Shown one piece after another: positions 8,488-17,064 of a DNA stretch of 64,000 bases. The first letter of the stretch is position 1; every line of letters begins with the position of its first letter. The position numbers and the translations under genes were made by a program. The stretch comes from PALSA-612 sp963773055 (lineage in GTDB: Bacteria > Actinomycetota > Thermoleophilia > Gaiellales > Gaiellaceae): the NCBI GenBank assembly GCA_963773055.1, contig CAVYZL010000006.1, positions 1,054,001 to 1,118,000 of the forward strand, given 5' to 3'. Below the pieces are notes generated by a model. It worked only from the letters and a program-made list of their open reading frames with translations, was not told the origin of the DNA and did no database searches.

Positions 8488-9609
8488 CTAACCGTGCGCG
8501 CGCCCGCCGACGACGGCCGAAAGAGCCGTGGCCAAAACGGCATGGTCCTCCGGTGACCCGGCCGTGATCCTGACGGCGGCCGGCGCCCCGAAGCCCGCGA
8601 GCGGTCGCACGATCACGCCGTGGTGGAGCAGCGCGTCGAAGAGCGCCGCACCGTCCTCCACCTCCGTGTAGAGGAAGTTTCCGACGGCGCCCTCGACCGG
8701 CTCTAGGCCATGCGCGCGGAGCACGCGCGCGAGGTCGCCCATCGCGTCGAGATTCGCGTGGCGCCGTCGCCCGACCTCTTCGTCGTCGCCGAGGCTCACG
8801 AGCGCGGCCTCCTGCGCTGTCGACGTGAGGTCGAACGCGCGCCGTACCTTCGCGATCTCCGCGATCACGTCCGCCGGGCCGACGCCGTAGCCGACGCGGA
8901 GCCCAGCCAGGCCGTAGATCTTCGAGAACGTCCGCAGGACGACAACGTTCTGTCCGGCCTTCAGGTACGCGTCGATCGCGTCGGGATAACCGGGGTCGGC
9001 GACGTACTCGAAGTACGCCTGATCGATGACCGTCAGCACGTGCCCGGGCACCTCGGCGAAGTACCGATCGACCTCCTCGCGCGCGTTCGAGGTCCCTGTC
9101 GGGTTGTTCGGCAGGCAGAGATAGACGAGCTTCGTCCGCTCGCCGATCGCCGCGAGCAACGCATCGAGGTCGTAGCGGTGATCCCGCAGCGGCACGAGCC
9201 TCGGTATCGCGCCCATCTTCCGCGCGTCGATCGCGTAGCTCGGAAACGACGGCCAGCCGCAGACGATCTCGTCTCCGGGATCGAGCATCGCCTGCGAGAG
9301 GTAGTCGACGATCGCGTCCGCGCCCGAGCCTGGCGCGACCTGCTCGAAGAGCACGTCGTGCCGCTCGGCCAGCGCTCCGCGAAGGCGGTAGGCGCCGCCG
9401 TCCGGATAGCGGTTGAGCTCGCCGGCGCTCCGCGCGATCGCCTCGAGCGCGGCGGGGAACGGCCCGAAGGTGCCCTCGTTGGACGCGAGCTTGACGATCC
9501 GTGTCAGACCGAGCTCCCGCTCGAGCTCCTCGACGGGCTTCCCTGGTTCGTAGGCGACGAGCTCACGGACGGCCGGGCGGAACAACCCCTGGGAGGCTTG
9601 GGCGGGCAT
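8488..9609 (-). CDS. hisC: Histidinol-phosphate aminotransferase
   Basis: Class II/I-fold PLP aminotransferase of 373 residues. The visible hallmarks of HisC are KLASNEGTFGPFP near the N-terminus, LCLPNNPTGT (Asn binding the PLP ring), VIDQAYFEY, and the PLP lysine in RTFSKIYGLAGLRVGYG. It transfers an amino group from glutamate to imidazole-acetol phosphate in histidine synthesis. Some actinobacterial paralogues act on aromatic amino acids instead (Pat); with no his operon nearby, that alternative is open. The start ATG at 9609 is 65 bases from the divergent Lon-N-domain gene. Confidence 0.9.
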   Translation of the reverse strand: MPAQASQGLFRPAVRELVAYEPGKPVEELERELGLTRIVKLASNEGTFGPFPAALEAIARSAGELNRYPDGGAYRLRGALAERHDVLFEQVAPGSGADAIVDYLSQAMLDPGDEIVCGWPSFPSYAIDARKMGAIPRLVPLRDHRYDLDALLAAIGERTKLVYLCLPNNPTGTSNAREEVDRYFAEVPGHVLTVIDQAYFEYVADPGYPDAIDAYLKAGQNVVVLRTFSKIYGLAGLRVGYGVGPADVIAEIAKVRRAFDLTSTAQEAALVSLGDDEEVGRRRHANLDAMGDLARVLRAHGLEPVEGAVGNFLYTEVEDGAALFDALLHHGVIVRPLAGFGAPAAVRITAGSPEDHAVLATALSAVVGGRAHG

Positions 9610-9674
9610 AGGAAGACTCTAACCCCGGCCCCGCGACGCCCGCCCGCGCGCGGCAGGCCGATTACGCTTCCTCC

Positions 9675-10289
9675 GTGCCCGAGATCGGTGTGTTCCCGCT
9701 GGGGCTCGTCTTGCTGCCGTCCGAGCGCGTCCCGCTCCATATCTTCGAGCCTCGCTACAAGGAGCTGATCGCCGAGTGCATCGCCGAGGGCAGCGCCTTC
9801 GGCCTCCTACTCGAGGACGAGGAAGGGCGGCGCCGGGTGGGGACGCTCGCCGGTGTCGTCGACGTCGTCCACACCTTCGACGACGGCCGCATGAACATCG
9901 TCGTCGAGGGCAGAGAGCGCTTCGCGATCGACGCCTGGACGGACGGCCGCGAGTACCCGACGGCGGCCGTCGATCTGCTCGAGGACGAAGACGCGGGACC
10001 GGCGGAGGAAGCGGAGACCGAACGCGTGCTCGCGCTCTTTCGCGAGCTCGCGGAGGTCGCGGGAGCAGAGGTCGACGAGCCAGACCCGCTATCGGTCTCG
10101 CTCTCGTTCGAGGTCGCGGCCCACGTCGACTTCGGCACCTCGCCGAAACAGGAGCTGCTCGAGCTCACGTCGGAGCGCGCAAGGCTCGGGCGGTTGACCG
10201 AGCTCCTCGACGCGGCCCTTGTCGCGATGACCCGCGAGCGGGAGATCCGCGAGCGCGCGACGACGAACGGCAAGGTCTCGACCGAATAG
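9675..10289 (+). CDS. Lon substrate-binding (LON N-terminal) domain protein
   Basis: 204-residue stand-alone LON_substr_bdg (PF02190) protein without ATPase or protease domains. The opening IGVFPLGLVLLPSERVPLHIFEPRYKEL contains the conserved FPL and HIFEPRY motifs, and GTLAGVVDV and VEGRERF follow. A helical acidic C-terminal half completes the fold. Such proteins are widespread in Actinobacteria; the function is not established, but peptide or protein binding is the domain's role in Lon. The start is GTG at 9675. It converges with ggt, whose stop lies only four bases beyond its own. Confidence 0.88.
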   Translation: MPEIGVFPLGLVLLPSERVPLHIFEPRYKELIAECIAEGSAFGLLLEDEEGRRRVGTLAGVVDVVHTFDDGRMNIVVEGRERFAIDAWTDGREYPTAAVDLLEDEDAGPAEEAETERVLALFRELAEVAGAEVDEPDPLSVSLSFEVAAHVDFGTSPKQELLELTSERARLGRLTELLDAALVAMTREREIRERATTNGKVSTE

Positions 10290-10293
10290 GCGA

Positions 10294-11859
10294 CTAGCCA
10301 ACGACGAGCCCGTAGCCGCCGCGACGGGGATCGCCCGCAGCGGCGAGCGAGCCGTCGTCCAGGCGCTCGACGGCAGCCACACCGCCGAAGAACAGCGTCC
10401 GTCGCCGCCAGCGCACGAGCTCGTAGCCCCGCCGGTCGAGCTCGCTCAGCACCTCCGGGTCGATGCCGCCCTCGCAGTGGACCTCTGGCTCGTCGACGTG
10501 CACACGCGGGCGGTCGATCGCCTCTGCGACAGGCAGATCGTGCCCGACGACGTTCTCGACCACCTGCAGCACCGCGGCCCGGAGCCGCGCCGACCCGGCG
10601 CTCCCGAGGACGAGCCTCGGCGAGCCGCGATCGAGCACGATGGACGGCGACATCATGCTCGTCAGCCGGATCCCCGGTCTGGGATCGGCGCCGGGCACGA
10701 GGTCCTGCTCGCCGAGCATGTTGTTGAGGTGGATCCCGGTGCCGGGTACGACCACGCCGGAGCCGGCGCCGGTCGACGCCGACAGCGACGCGGCGTTTCC
10801 GTGCCCGTCGATCACGGAGATGTGCGTCGTGCCCGCCGGAGAGGCCTGCTCGGAGGCGCCGGCAAGCCCGGCGCGGACACGGCGCAGCCCGTCGTGGATC
10901 GCATCGTCGCTCAGCAGCCTCGGCGCCAGCCCGCCGCGGTGGAGGCCAGCCGCGAACGCGCTCGTCCGCTGCCGCGTCTGCTCCCGCATCACCTCGACGA
11001 GGGTGGCGATCTCATCCGCACGGTTGGCGTCGGGTGACCCCATCCCCTCGAGCAGCAGCAGCCCGTACGCAATCAGGATCCCTCCCGAGGACGGCGGTGG
11101 GTTCGAGGTGAACAGGTCCCCGCGGAACGGGACGCTGACCGGTCGGCGCCGGACGACGCGGTAGGCGGCGAGGTCGTCGTGCGTGATCGCGCCTCCGCCC
11201 TCCTGGACGTGCCGGACGATCTCGGTCGCGATCTCACCTCGATAAACGGCATCGGGACCGAGCTCGCTGATCAGCTCGAGCGTGGCGGCGAGATCGCCGA
11301 GGACGAGCCGGTCGCCTTCGACGAGCCGTCCGCCGTCGGGACGGCTGTAGACGCGCCGTCCCTCGCCCTCGTGCCGGAGGATCGAGTCGAGCAGCTCGTG
11401 AAGCAGCGCCTGGGCGCTCGTGAGCTCGATCCCTCGCCGCGCCAGCTCGATCGCCGGCGCGAGGAGCTCGCTCCACGGGAGCGTGCCGTACGATGCGTGA
11501 GCGGCGGCCAGGCCCGCGACCGTTCCAGGGACAGCATTGGACGCGCGGCCGACGAGGAACCGCTGGGTCGTGTCACCGCCGACGAAGCCGATGTCGACGG
11601 CGTCCATCTCCCGCCTTTTACGCCGTGGTGCGCCGAGTCCGGGCGCCGCGACGAAGAAGTCGAGCAGGCGGGTCGTCCGGTCTCGCGCGCGATGCACGAG
11701 CATGAAGCCGCCCGCGCCCGGCCCGGTGAGCGGGCTCTCCGCGATCCACGACGCGAACGCGGCCCCGACGCACGCGTCGACGGCGTTCCCACCCTCCTCG
11801 AGGATGCGCGCACCGGCGCGGGCGGTGATCTCGTGCCCGGCGGCGATAGCGCCGTTCAT
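10294..11859 (-). CDS. ggt: Gamma-glutamyltransferase
   Basis: Ntn-hydrolase precursor (521 residues) that self-cleaves into two chains and hydrolyses or transfers gamma-glutamyl groups from glutathione and related thiols. The nucleophile is the first Thr of THISVIDGHGN at about residue 343, which follows the small-chain junction PAGT. PLTGPGAGGFMLVH in the large chain and NPPPSSGG are family motifs. No obvious signal peptide precedes MNGAIAAGHEITARAG, so a cytoplasmic enzyme is possible. It follows ftsZ by 12 bases and is probably the last gene of the parA-ftsZ operon. Confidence 0.93.
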   Translation of the reverse strand: MNGAIAAGHEITARAGARILEEGGNAVDACVGAAFASWIAESPLTGPGAGGFMLVHRARDRTTRLLDFFVAAPGLGAPRRKRREMDAVDIGFVGGDTTQRFLVGRASNAVPGTVAGLAAAHASYGTLPWSELLAPAIELARRGIELTSAQALLHELLDSILRHEGEGRRVYSRPDGGRLVEGDRLVLGDLAATLELISELGPDAVYRGEIATEIVRHVQEGGGAITHDDLAAYRVVRRRPVSVPFRGDLFTSNPPPSSGGILIAYGLLLLEGMGSPDANRADEIATLVEVMREQTRQRTSAFAAGLHRGGLAPRLLSDDAIHDGLRRVRAGLAGASEQASPAGTTHISVIDGHGNAASLSASTGAGSGVVVPGTGIHLNNMLGEQDLVPGADPRPGIRLTSMMSPSIVLDRGSPRLVLGSAGSARLRAAVLQVVENVVGHDLPVAEAIDRPRVHVDEPEVHCEGGIDPEVLSELDRRGYELVRWRRRTLFFGGVAAVERLDDGSLAAAGDPRRGGYGLVVG

Positions 11860-11871
11860 CGACTCAGCGGC

Positions 11872-13254
11872 TCAGAGGTCTGAGAGAAAGCTGGGCGGCG
11901 AGTAGTCGTCGCCGTCCCGCCGTCGCTGCCTGCCCCCGAAGCCCGTCGCGACGATCGTCACCCACACCTGGCCGGTCAGCCGGTCGTCGATCGTTGCCCC
12001 GAAGATGATGTTCGTGTCGTCGCCGGCGCGCTGCCGAACGATCTCCGCTGCCTCGTTCACCTCGAACAGCGAGAGATCGTCGCCGCCGGCGATCGAGAGC
12101 AGGATGCCCTTGGCGCCGATGATGTCCGAGTCGATCAGAGGGGAGCGAAGCGCCCGCTCGACAGCCTCGACGGCGCGGTTGTCCCCGCTCGAGTAGCCGA
12201 TCCCCATCAGGGCCGTGCCCGCGTCCTGCATGATCGTGCGCACGTCGGCGAAGTCAAGGTTGATCAGACCGGGGAGCGTGATCAGGTCGCAGATTCCCTG
12301 CACCCCCTGGCGGAGCACGTCGTCGGCGATCCGGAATGCGTCGAGCATCGACGTCGACCGGTCGAGCACCTCGATCAGCCGCTCGTTCGGCACGATGATC
12401 ACCGTGTCGCAGGCCTCGCGGAGCGCGTGAACGCCCTCGTCGGCCGTCTGCCTCCGGTGGGTGCCCTCGAACTTGAACGGGAGCGTGACGATGCCCACCG
12501 TGAGCGCGCCGAGCTCCCGAGCGATACCCGCGACGACGGGCGCCGCGCCGGAGCCGGTGCCCCCGCCCTCGCCCGCGGTGACGAAGACCATGTCCGAGCC
12601 GAGGAGCGCGCGCTTGATCGCGTCGTGGGCCTCCTCGGCGGCGCGCTTCCCGACGTCCGCGTCGGCGCCCGACCCGAGACCCTCGGTGATGTCGCGGCCG
12701 ATGTGGATCTTCGAGGGGGCGTCCGAGACCTGGAGCGCCTGGATGTCCGTATTGAGGCCGATGAACTCCACCTGAGCTAGGCCTGCGTCGATCATCCGGT
12801 TGACGGCGTTGAGGCCGGCGCCGCCGACACCGACGACGCGGATGACGGCGATGTACGCGCCCGAATCGGCCCGCGGCGCCGCGTGCAACACGGGAGGCTC
12901 GGGCATGCTCTGGAGCCACTGGTCGGCGCTGACGCGCGGCTCGTCGTCCTCGCGCGACCGCCTGGGCTTCTCGACGACCGGTGGCGGCTCGAGGACGGCC
13001 GCCTCGGCTACGGGCTCAGGAGTCGGCTCGAGGGCCGGCTCGGCCTCCGGCTCCGGCTCGGGAACCTCGGACTTGGGCTCGACGACCTCGTCCGCGAAGT
13101 CCGGGGTGTACTCGACGGTCTCGTCGAGCGCGAGGCGCTCCTGCTCGGCCGCCTCGTCCGATGCCGGCTTCCCCTCCGCCTTCTGCGCCGCCTCGGTGGC
13201 GCGGAACAGCTCGGCGAGCGGGCCGTCACGCATGCTGGCGCGCTTTCGCGCCAT
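11872..13254 (-). CDS. ftsZ: FtsZ with long disordered N-terminal extension
   Basis: Tubulin-like GTPase (460 residues). The GTPase core is at about 135-440, with VGVGGAGLNAVNRM, the tubulin signature GEGGGTGSGAAP and the T7 synergy-loop motif NLDFADVRTIM all intact, so polymerising activity is expected. It is unusual in having about 135 residues of acidic, proline-rich, low-complexity sequence before the core. The usual C-terminal linker is almost absent: GGRQRRRDGDDY leads straight to the terminal PPSFLSDL, which resembles the FtsZ C-terminal peptide. ATG at 13254 is supported by AAGGAGGT (13260-13267), six bases upstream. It overlaps the end of parA and is not in a dcw cluster, so it may be a second FtsZ. 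Confidence 0.9.
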   Translation of the reverse strand: MARKRASMRDGPLAELFRATEAAQKAEGKPASDEAAEQERLALDETVEYTPDFADEVVEPKSEVPEPEPEAEPALEPTPEPVAEAAVLEPPPVVEKPRRSREDDEPRVSADQWLQSMPEPPVLHAAPRADSGAYIAVIRVVGVGGAGLNAVNRMIDAGLAQVEFIGLNTDIQALQVSDAPSKIHIGRDITEGLGSGADADVGKRAAEEAHDAIKRALLGSDMVFVTAGEGGGTGSGAAPVVAGIARELGALTVGIVTLPFKFEGTHRRQTADEGVHALREACDTVIIVPNERLIEVLDRSTSMLDAFRIADDVLRQGVQGICDLITLPGLINLDFADVRTIMQDAGTALMGIGYSSGDNRAVEAVERALRSPLIDSDIIGAKGILLSIAGGDDLSLFEVNEAAEIVRQRAGDDTNIIFGATIDDRLTGQVWVTIVATGFGGRQRRRDGDDYSPPSFLSDL

Positions 13255-14059
13255 TGAGGACCTCCTTCGCAAGGTCGCGGTACGCCTCGGCGGCGGTACC
13301 TGTCGGGTCGTACTTGAGGATGCTCGCGCCCTTCACGGGAGCCTCTGCGTAGCGGACGGTCTTCCGGATACGTGTCTTGAAGACGAGGTCGCCGAAGTTC
13401 TCCTCGAGGATCTCGACCGCCTCGCGCGCGTGCAGCGTACGACCGTCGAACATCGTCGGCAGGATGCCCTGGATCGCGACGTCCGGGTTCAGGTTCTCCC
13501 GGATCATGGTCAGCGTGTTCTCGAGCTGGACGAGGCCGCGCAGCGAGAGGTACTCGCATTGCACCGGCACGATCACCCCGTCGGAGGCGACGAGGGCGTT
13601 GATCGTCAGGAGGCCGAGTGACGGCGGCGTGTCGATGAGGATCCAGTCGTAGCGCTCCTTCACCGGCGCGAGGCTCTTCTCGAGCGCGCGCTCCCGGCCG
13701 ATCAGGCTCGACAGCGCGAGCTCTGCCCCCGCGAGGTCGATCGAGGAGACGGCCAAGTCGATCTCTCCCTTGTGGACGACCTCGTCGATCGGCAGCCGGT
13801 GGACGAGCACGTCGTACATCGAGCGGTCGATCGTGTCGGGGTTCAGCCCCTGGCTCATCGTCAGGTTCCCCTGCGGATCGAGGTCGACCGCGAGCACCGA
13901 GTGTCCCGACTCCGCGAGCGCGACGGCGAGGTTCAAGGTCGAGGTCGTCTTCGCCACGCCGCCCTTCTGGTTGGCGAAGGCGATCACCCTTGTCACACCC
14001 GCTCCTTCTTCCGAGGTGTCCGCGGCCAGAGGCCGTCGCAGCGCTTGCAGGAAGCCCAT
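13226..14059 (-). CDS. parA: ParA/Soj-family partition ATPase (Rv1708-like)
   Basis: 277-residue deviant-Walker ATPase. The P loop reads KGGVAKTT (residues 32-39), with the signature Lys at 32 and Ala replacing the usual Gly. DLDPQGNLT and LIDTPPSLGLLT supply the Walker A' and B regions. The C-terminal RKTVRYAEAPVKG matches chromosomal Soj proteins. The KGGVAKTT variant resembles mycobacterial Rv1708. No parB and no parS-like site was seen beside it. A 23-residue leader precedes the ATPase; the ATG at 14059 follows GAAAGG, with a GTG at 13998 as alternative. It overlaps ftsZ by 29 bases, which suggests a role in positioning division rather than segregating a plasmid (inference). Confidence 0.9.
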   Translation of the reverse strand: MGFLQALRRPLAADTSEEGAGVTRVIAFANQKGGVAKTTSTLNLAVALAESGHSVLAVDLDPQGNLTMSQGLNPDTIDRSMYDVLVHRLPIDEVVHKGEIDLAVSSIDLAGAELALSSLIGRERALEKSLAPVKERYDWILIDTPPSLGLLTINALVASDGVIVPVQCEYLSLRGLVQLENTLTMIRENLNPDVAIQGILPTMFDGRTLHAREAVEILEENFGDLVFKTRIRKTVRYAEAPVKGASILKYDPTGTAAEAYRDLAKEVLNGAKARQHA

Positions 14060-14076
14060 CCGGGCAACCTTTCGGG

Positions 14077-14316
14077 TCAGGCTAGCAGAGTCCTGCAGTC
14101 CTCCATGCCAGCGCTCTCGGCGCCGTCGACCGCCTCGCGGAGCCGGTCGATCGCGCTCTCCGCGAGGTCCGTCGAGGAGGGCTCGACCCGGACCCACGCC
14201 TCCGCTTCCGAGACGAGCGAGCGGAGCTCGGCGACGATCGTCGACGCTGGTGCGCCGGCCCGGTCGAGTCGCTCGATCCGGTCGAGTCGCGTGAGCACGG
14301 CGCGTGCCTCGTCCAT
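14077..14316 (-). CDS. Small helical/coiled-coil protein upstream of parA
   Basis: 79-residue predicted all-helical protein. Heptad-like stretches (RAVLTRLDRIERLDRAG and IVAELRSLVSEAEAWVRV) suggest a coiled coil; there is no membrane segment. It ends 17 bases before parA on the same strand, and codon usage matches the neighbours, so it is most likely the first gene of the parA-ftsZ-ggt operon. The family is not recognised. A partner or regulator of ParA or FtsZ is conceivable from position alone. Confidence 0.65.
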   Translation of the reverse strand: MDEARAVLTRLDRIERLDRAGAPASTIVAELRSLVSEAEAWVRVEPSSTDLAESAIDRLREAVDGAESAGMEDCRTLLA

Positions 14317-14365
14317 GTTCCGACAGTAGCCAGGCAGCGGCGACAGGAGTCGAACCGGTCCGTGA

Positions 14366-15073
14366 CGAGTTCGTACACTCGCAGAAGCGCCGACGTGGCT
14401 CCAGGCGGAGAAGTGCTGGATGCTCTACGACCTCGGCCGCTGGGACGAGCTGATCGAGGTCGCAGACGGCGTGACGCGCTACGAAGAGCAACACGGCCCC
14501 GCTCAGCCGGGCGGCATGGCACGGCCCTACGCCGTGCTCGTGCAGACCTGGCGTGGCGCGCTCGACGACGACATGACCGCCGCACGTGAGGCGCTTACAC
14601 GGGCTCGCCCGATCGAGGACCCGCAAGTCACCGCTCCGGCAATGGTGATCACGGCACTCGCGCATCTCCGGCACGGAGACGCCGAAAGCGCCCTCGAGCT
14701 CGTGCGGGAGTACTGGGACATCACCCGTGGTCGTCCGTTCTTCCGCGCACAGAACCTCTCCGACGCGGTGCGGATCGCCTGCGCCGCCGGAGACATCGAA
14801 CTTGCGGAGCGGCTGCTCGATAACGTGGTCACCGCTGCGGAGCGGGATCGATTGTCCGCGCTGACGGCGCGCGCGACGATTGCGCAGACCGGCGGAGAGG
14901 ATGCGACTCGCTTGTTCGAAGAGGCTGCCGAAGGCTGGGGAGCGTTCGGCTGCCGCCTCGAGCACGCCCTCGCTCTCCGCGGCGCGGGCCAGGAGACGGA
15001 GGCGGCAGCGATCCTCGGGGAGCTCGGCGTCGTAGCGACGCCGGTTCAGACTGCGGCGCGCACGGCGAAGTAG
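14366..15073 (+). pseudogene. Remnant of a cyclase/ATPase/TPR regulator (C-terminal TPR part)
   Basis: The frame opens at 14366 after a TGA and already encodes conserved TPR-like sequence (PTWLQAEKCWMLYDLGRWDE) before the first ATG at 14420. This indicates that the 5' part is missing. About 235 codons of helical repeat follow. The content parallels the C-terminal repeats of the large cyclase/ATPase gene at 22248-25548 (ECYWRGLWDEG there, WMLYDLGRWDEL here). No cyclase, AAA or promoter sequence precedes it; the upstream neighbour is the divergent parA operon. If translated, it would start at 14420 (217 residues). It overlaps the end of the opposite-strand gene by 28 bases. Confidence 0.55.
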
Positions 15074-16296
15074 CCCACCGGCCGCGGCGACAGCCCGAGC
15101 AAGGACTCGTCGAGCCGGTCGAGCAGCCCGGCGCGGTCTCCGTGCATCAGCACCTCGACGATCGAACGCCGCACGACATCGGCATCCTCGGGAACCGTCC
15201 TGCCGCCGCTCGTCAGACTGCGGAGCCGTGCGAACAGCTGGCCGCGATCGTCGCTCCGGTCCCCGATCAGCACAGCCGCGCGCGCAGCAGCAGCCCACAG
15301 CCCGTCCTGACCCCCGAGCAGCGCGGCGAGCGCCTCGCGCAGCAGCTCGGAACGGAACGGCTCCTCGGCGAACAGCGACATCTCCCAACGATCGACCGCC
15401 TCACCCAGCTCGGGATCCGCGTCGCAAGCCGGGAAGCGCTCGAGCAGGTCGCGCGCGAGCCGGCCGCGGAACTCGTCCAGCCGCGTCGGCTCGCCGCCGG
15501 GCTCGGTGGCTGCGATCGGGGGCACGGGACGGATCCCGTAGGGGCGCCAGTCGAGGCGTTCGAACAGCACGGGCCCCGCGGCGACGGGAGCCGCGGTCGC
15601 AAGGCGAAGCGCCGTCACGGCGTCGCCGATCTCGCCCGGCGCGTCGGGCGGCTCTGCCTCCGACGCGGGGAAGACCGCATCCAGCTCGAGCACGCACATC
15701 CGCTCCGGCTCGAGCCCGAAGCCCCCGGGCAGTAGACCCTGAGCCTCCGGCCAGTAGGCGGCGAGCTCACCCTCCGCGGCCATCCGGACGCGTAGCCCGC
15801 GACCGAGCTCGACGGGAAGCGGCGTCGACAGGCCGACGAGCGGCGCGGCCGCCGCGTAGGCGTGCTGCTCGCCGAGCAGCGAGCGCTCGAGCTCTGCGTA
15901 GACGCGGTTGAAGACCCCGTCGTCCCACTCGAAGCCGCCGCAGGCGTCCGTCATCGCGCCGAGGAGCGGCAGCAGGATCGTCCGGAACAGGGCCTGCTCC
16001 TCGTCGGGCCGTCCCAGCGAGTGCGCTCGCGCGAAGATCGCCGCCGCGGGCTCGAGCTCGAGCTCGTCGATCGCCGCCTGCGCGTCGCCGAGCCGGAGGA
16101 GCCGGTCCGCCCGCGCCTCGACGTACCCGCGCGTGAGCGCCCGGTACTCGTACAGTGCCGGCGCATCGGCGTTCTCGTGTGTCTCGAAGGCGAACGGCAC
16201 CGCCGAGCCCTCCTGCGACTCGCGGTGGAGATAGGAGAACGCGCCCAGGCAGAACCGCCGAACGGCGGCATACAGGGTCGGGGACCGTACGGCCAC
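15046..16296 (-). CDS. Uncharacterised protein, possible HEPN-like C-terminus
   Basis: 416-residue soluble protein that I do not recognise with confidence. GTG at 16296 is chosen because it overlaps the end of nei, giving tight coupling. The frame is open further upstream, but that part is antisense-like to nei. The N-terminal half is rich in Ala/Leu/Glu helices. The middle contains GLRVRMAAEGELAAYWPE and then GPVLFERLDWRPYGIRP. The C-terminal helical part (about 320-416) ends with RRSIVEVLMHGDRAGLLDRL, whose layout is reminiscent of ApeA/HEPN-type proteins, although the RxxxxH motif is not clearly there. Last gene of lhr-nei-this. Confidence 0.6.
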   Translation of the reverse strand: MAVRSPTLYAAVRRFCLGAFSYLHRESQEGSAVPFAFETHENADAPALYEYRALTRGYVEARADRLLRLGDAQAAIDELELEPAAAIFARAHSLGRPDEEQALFRTILLPLLGAMTDACGGFEWDDGVFNRVYAELERSLLGEQHAYAAAAPLVGLSTPLPVELGRGLRVRMAAEGELAAYWPEAQGLLPGGFGLEPERMCVLELDAVFPASEAEPPDAPGEIGDAVTALRLATAAPVAAGPVLFERLDWRPYGIRPVPPIAATEPGGEPTRLDEFRGRLARDLLERFPACDADPELGEAVDRWEMSLFAEEPFRSELLREALAALLGGQDGLWAAAARAAVLIGDRSDDRGQLFARLRSLTSGGRTVPEDADVVRRSIVEVLMHGDRAGLLDRLDESLLGLSPRPVGYFAVRAAV

Positions 16297-16304
16297 CCAT
16301 CGGG

Positions 16305-17057
16305 TTACGCGCCGGCCGGCTCCTTTCCTCTCTGGCAGCCGGTGCACCAGTACGCGGTGCGCGCCGCTTCTCCCTGAGGGCGGGACGCGATCGGCGCTCC
16401 GCAGCGGCGGCACGGACGGCCGGCGCGGCGGTAGACGGCGCGGCGCGGCGAGCCACCCGCAAGCGACTCGTGCATCAGCCGGGCAGCCTGATCGACGACG
16501 ATTCGGAGCTCGGAGTCCGTCAGCGCAACGATCTCCTCCCACGGGCTCACGCAGGCCTGCCAGAGCGCCTCGCACCGCCAGATGTTCCCGATCCCGGCGA
16601 CGAGGCGCTGGTCGAGGAGCGCCTCGCCGATCTCGCGGCCGGCTTCCACCCGCAGGCTCGAGACGATGCCTTCGACGTCGAGAGGCAGTGCGAGGATGTC
16701 AGGCCCGAGCGGCAGGGATCTCCGCGCGGAGAGCTCGAGCCGGCTGCCTCCCCGTAGCACGCCCTGCGCACGGGCTCCGCGCAGCACGAGCCACGGCAGG
16801 CCGCGCACCGCCGTCGAGAGAGGCTGCACGCGCCAGCTTCCGCGCATTCCGAGATGACTGCGGAGGACAAGCGAGCCCTCGAACTCGAGCAGCAGGTTCT
16901 TCCCGTGCGCGGAGACGCGCTCGAGTCGCCGGCCGTCGAGACGCGGCGCCACGCCCGTCGCGCGTGCCCGCGGATGAAGCGCCTCGACCTCGACCTGCTC
17001 CCCCGCGAGCGCTGCGAGCGCACGGGCGGCGCGATGAAGGGTGTCTCCCTCCGGCAC
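16305..17057 (-). CDS. nei: Fpg/Nei-family DNA glycosylase (endonuclease VIII type)
   Basis: Base-excision-repair glycosylase/AP lyase of 250 residues. It begins MPEGDT, the Nei form (Fpg begins MPELPE), with Pro as the Schiff-base nucleophile and Glu as catalytic acid. An H2TH region (GEALLDQRLVAGIGNIW) and a C-terminal zinc finger (two Cys-x2-Cys pairs, CRRC and CTGC) are intact. It lies seven bases after lhr on the same strand. Since the lhr promoter region carries a LexA-type box, nei may be induced with it. Confidence 0.92.
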   Translation of the reverse strand: MPEGDTLHRAARALAALAGEQVEVEALHPRARATGVAPRLDGRRLERVSAHGKNLLLEFEGSLVLRSHLGMRGSWRVQPLSTAVRGLPWLVLRGARAQGVLRGGSRLELSARRSLPLGPDILALPLDVEGIVSSLRVEAGREIGEALLDQRLVAGIGNIWRCEALWQACVSPWEEIVALTDSELRIVVDQAARLMHESLAGGSPRRAVYRRAGRPCRRCGAPIASRPQGEAARTAYWCTGCQRGKEPAGA

Positions 17058-17064
17058 TCAGGAG

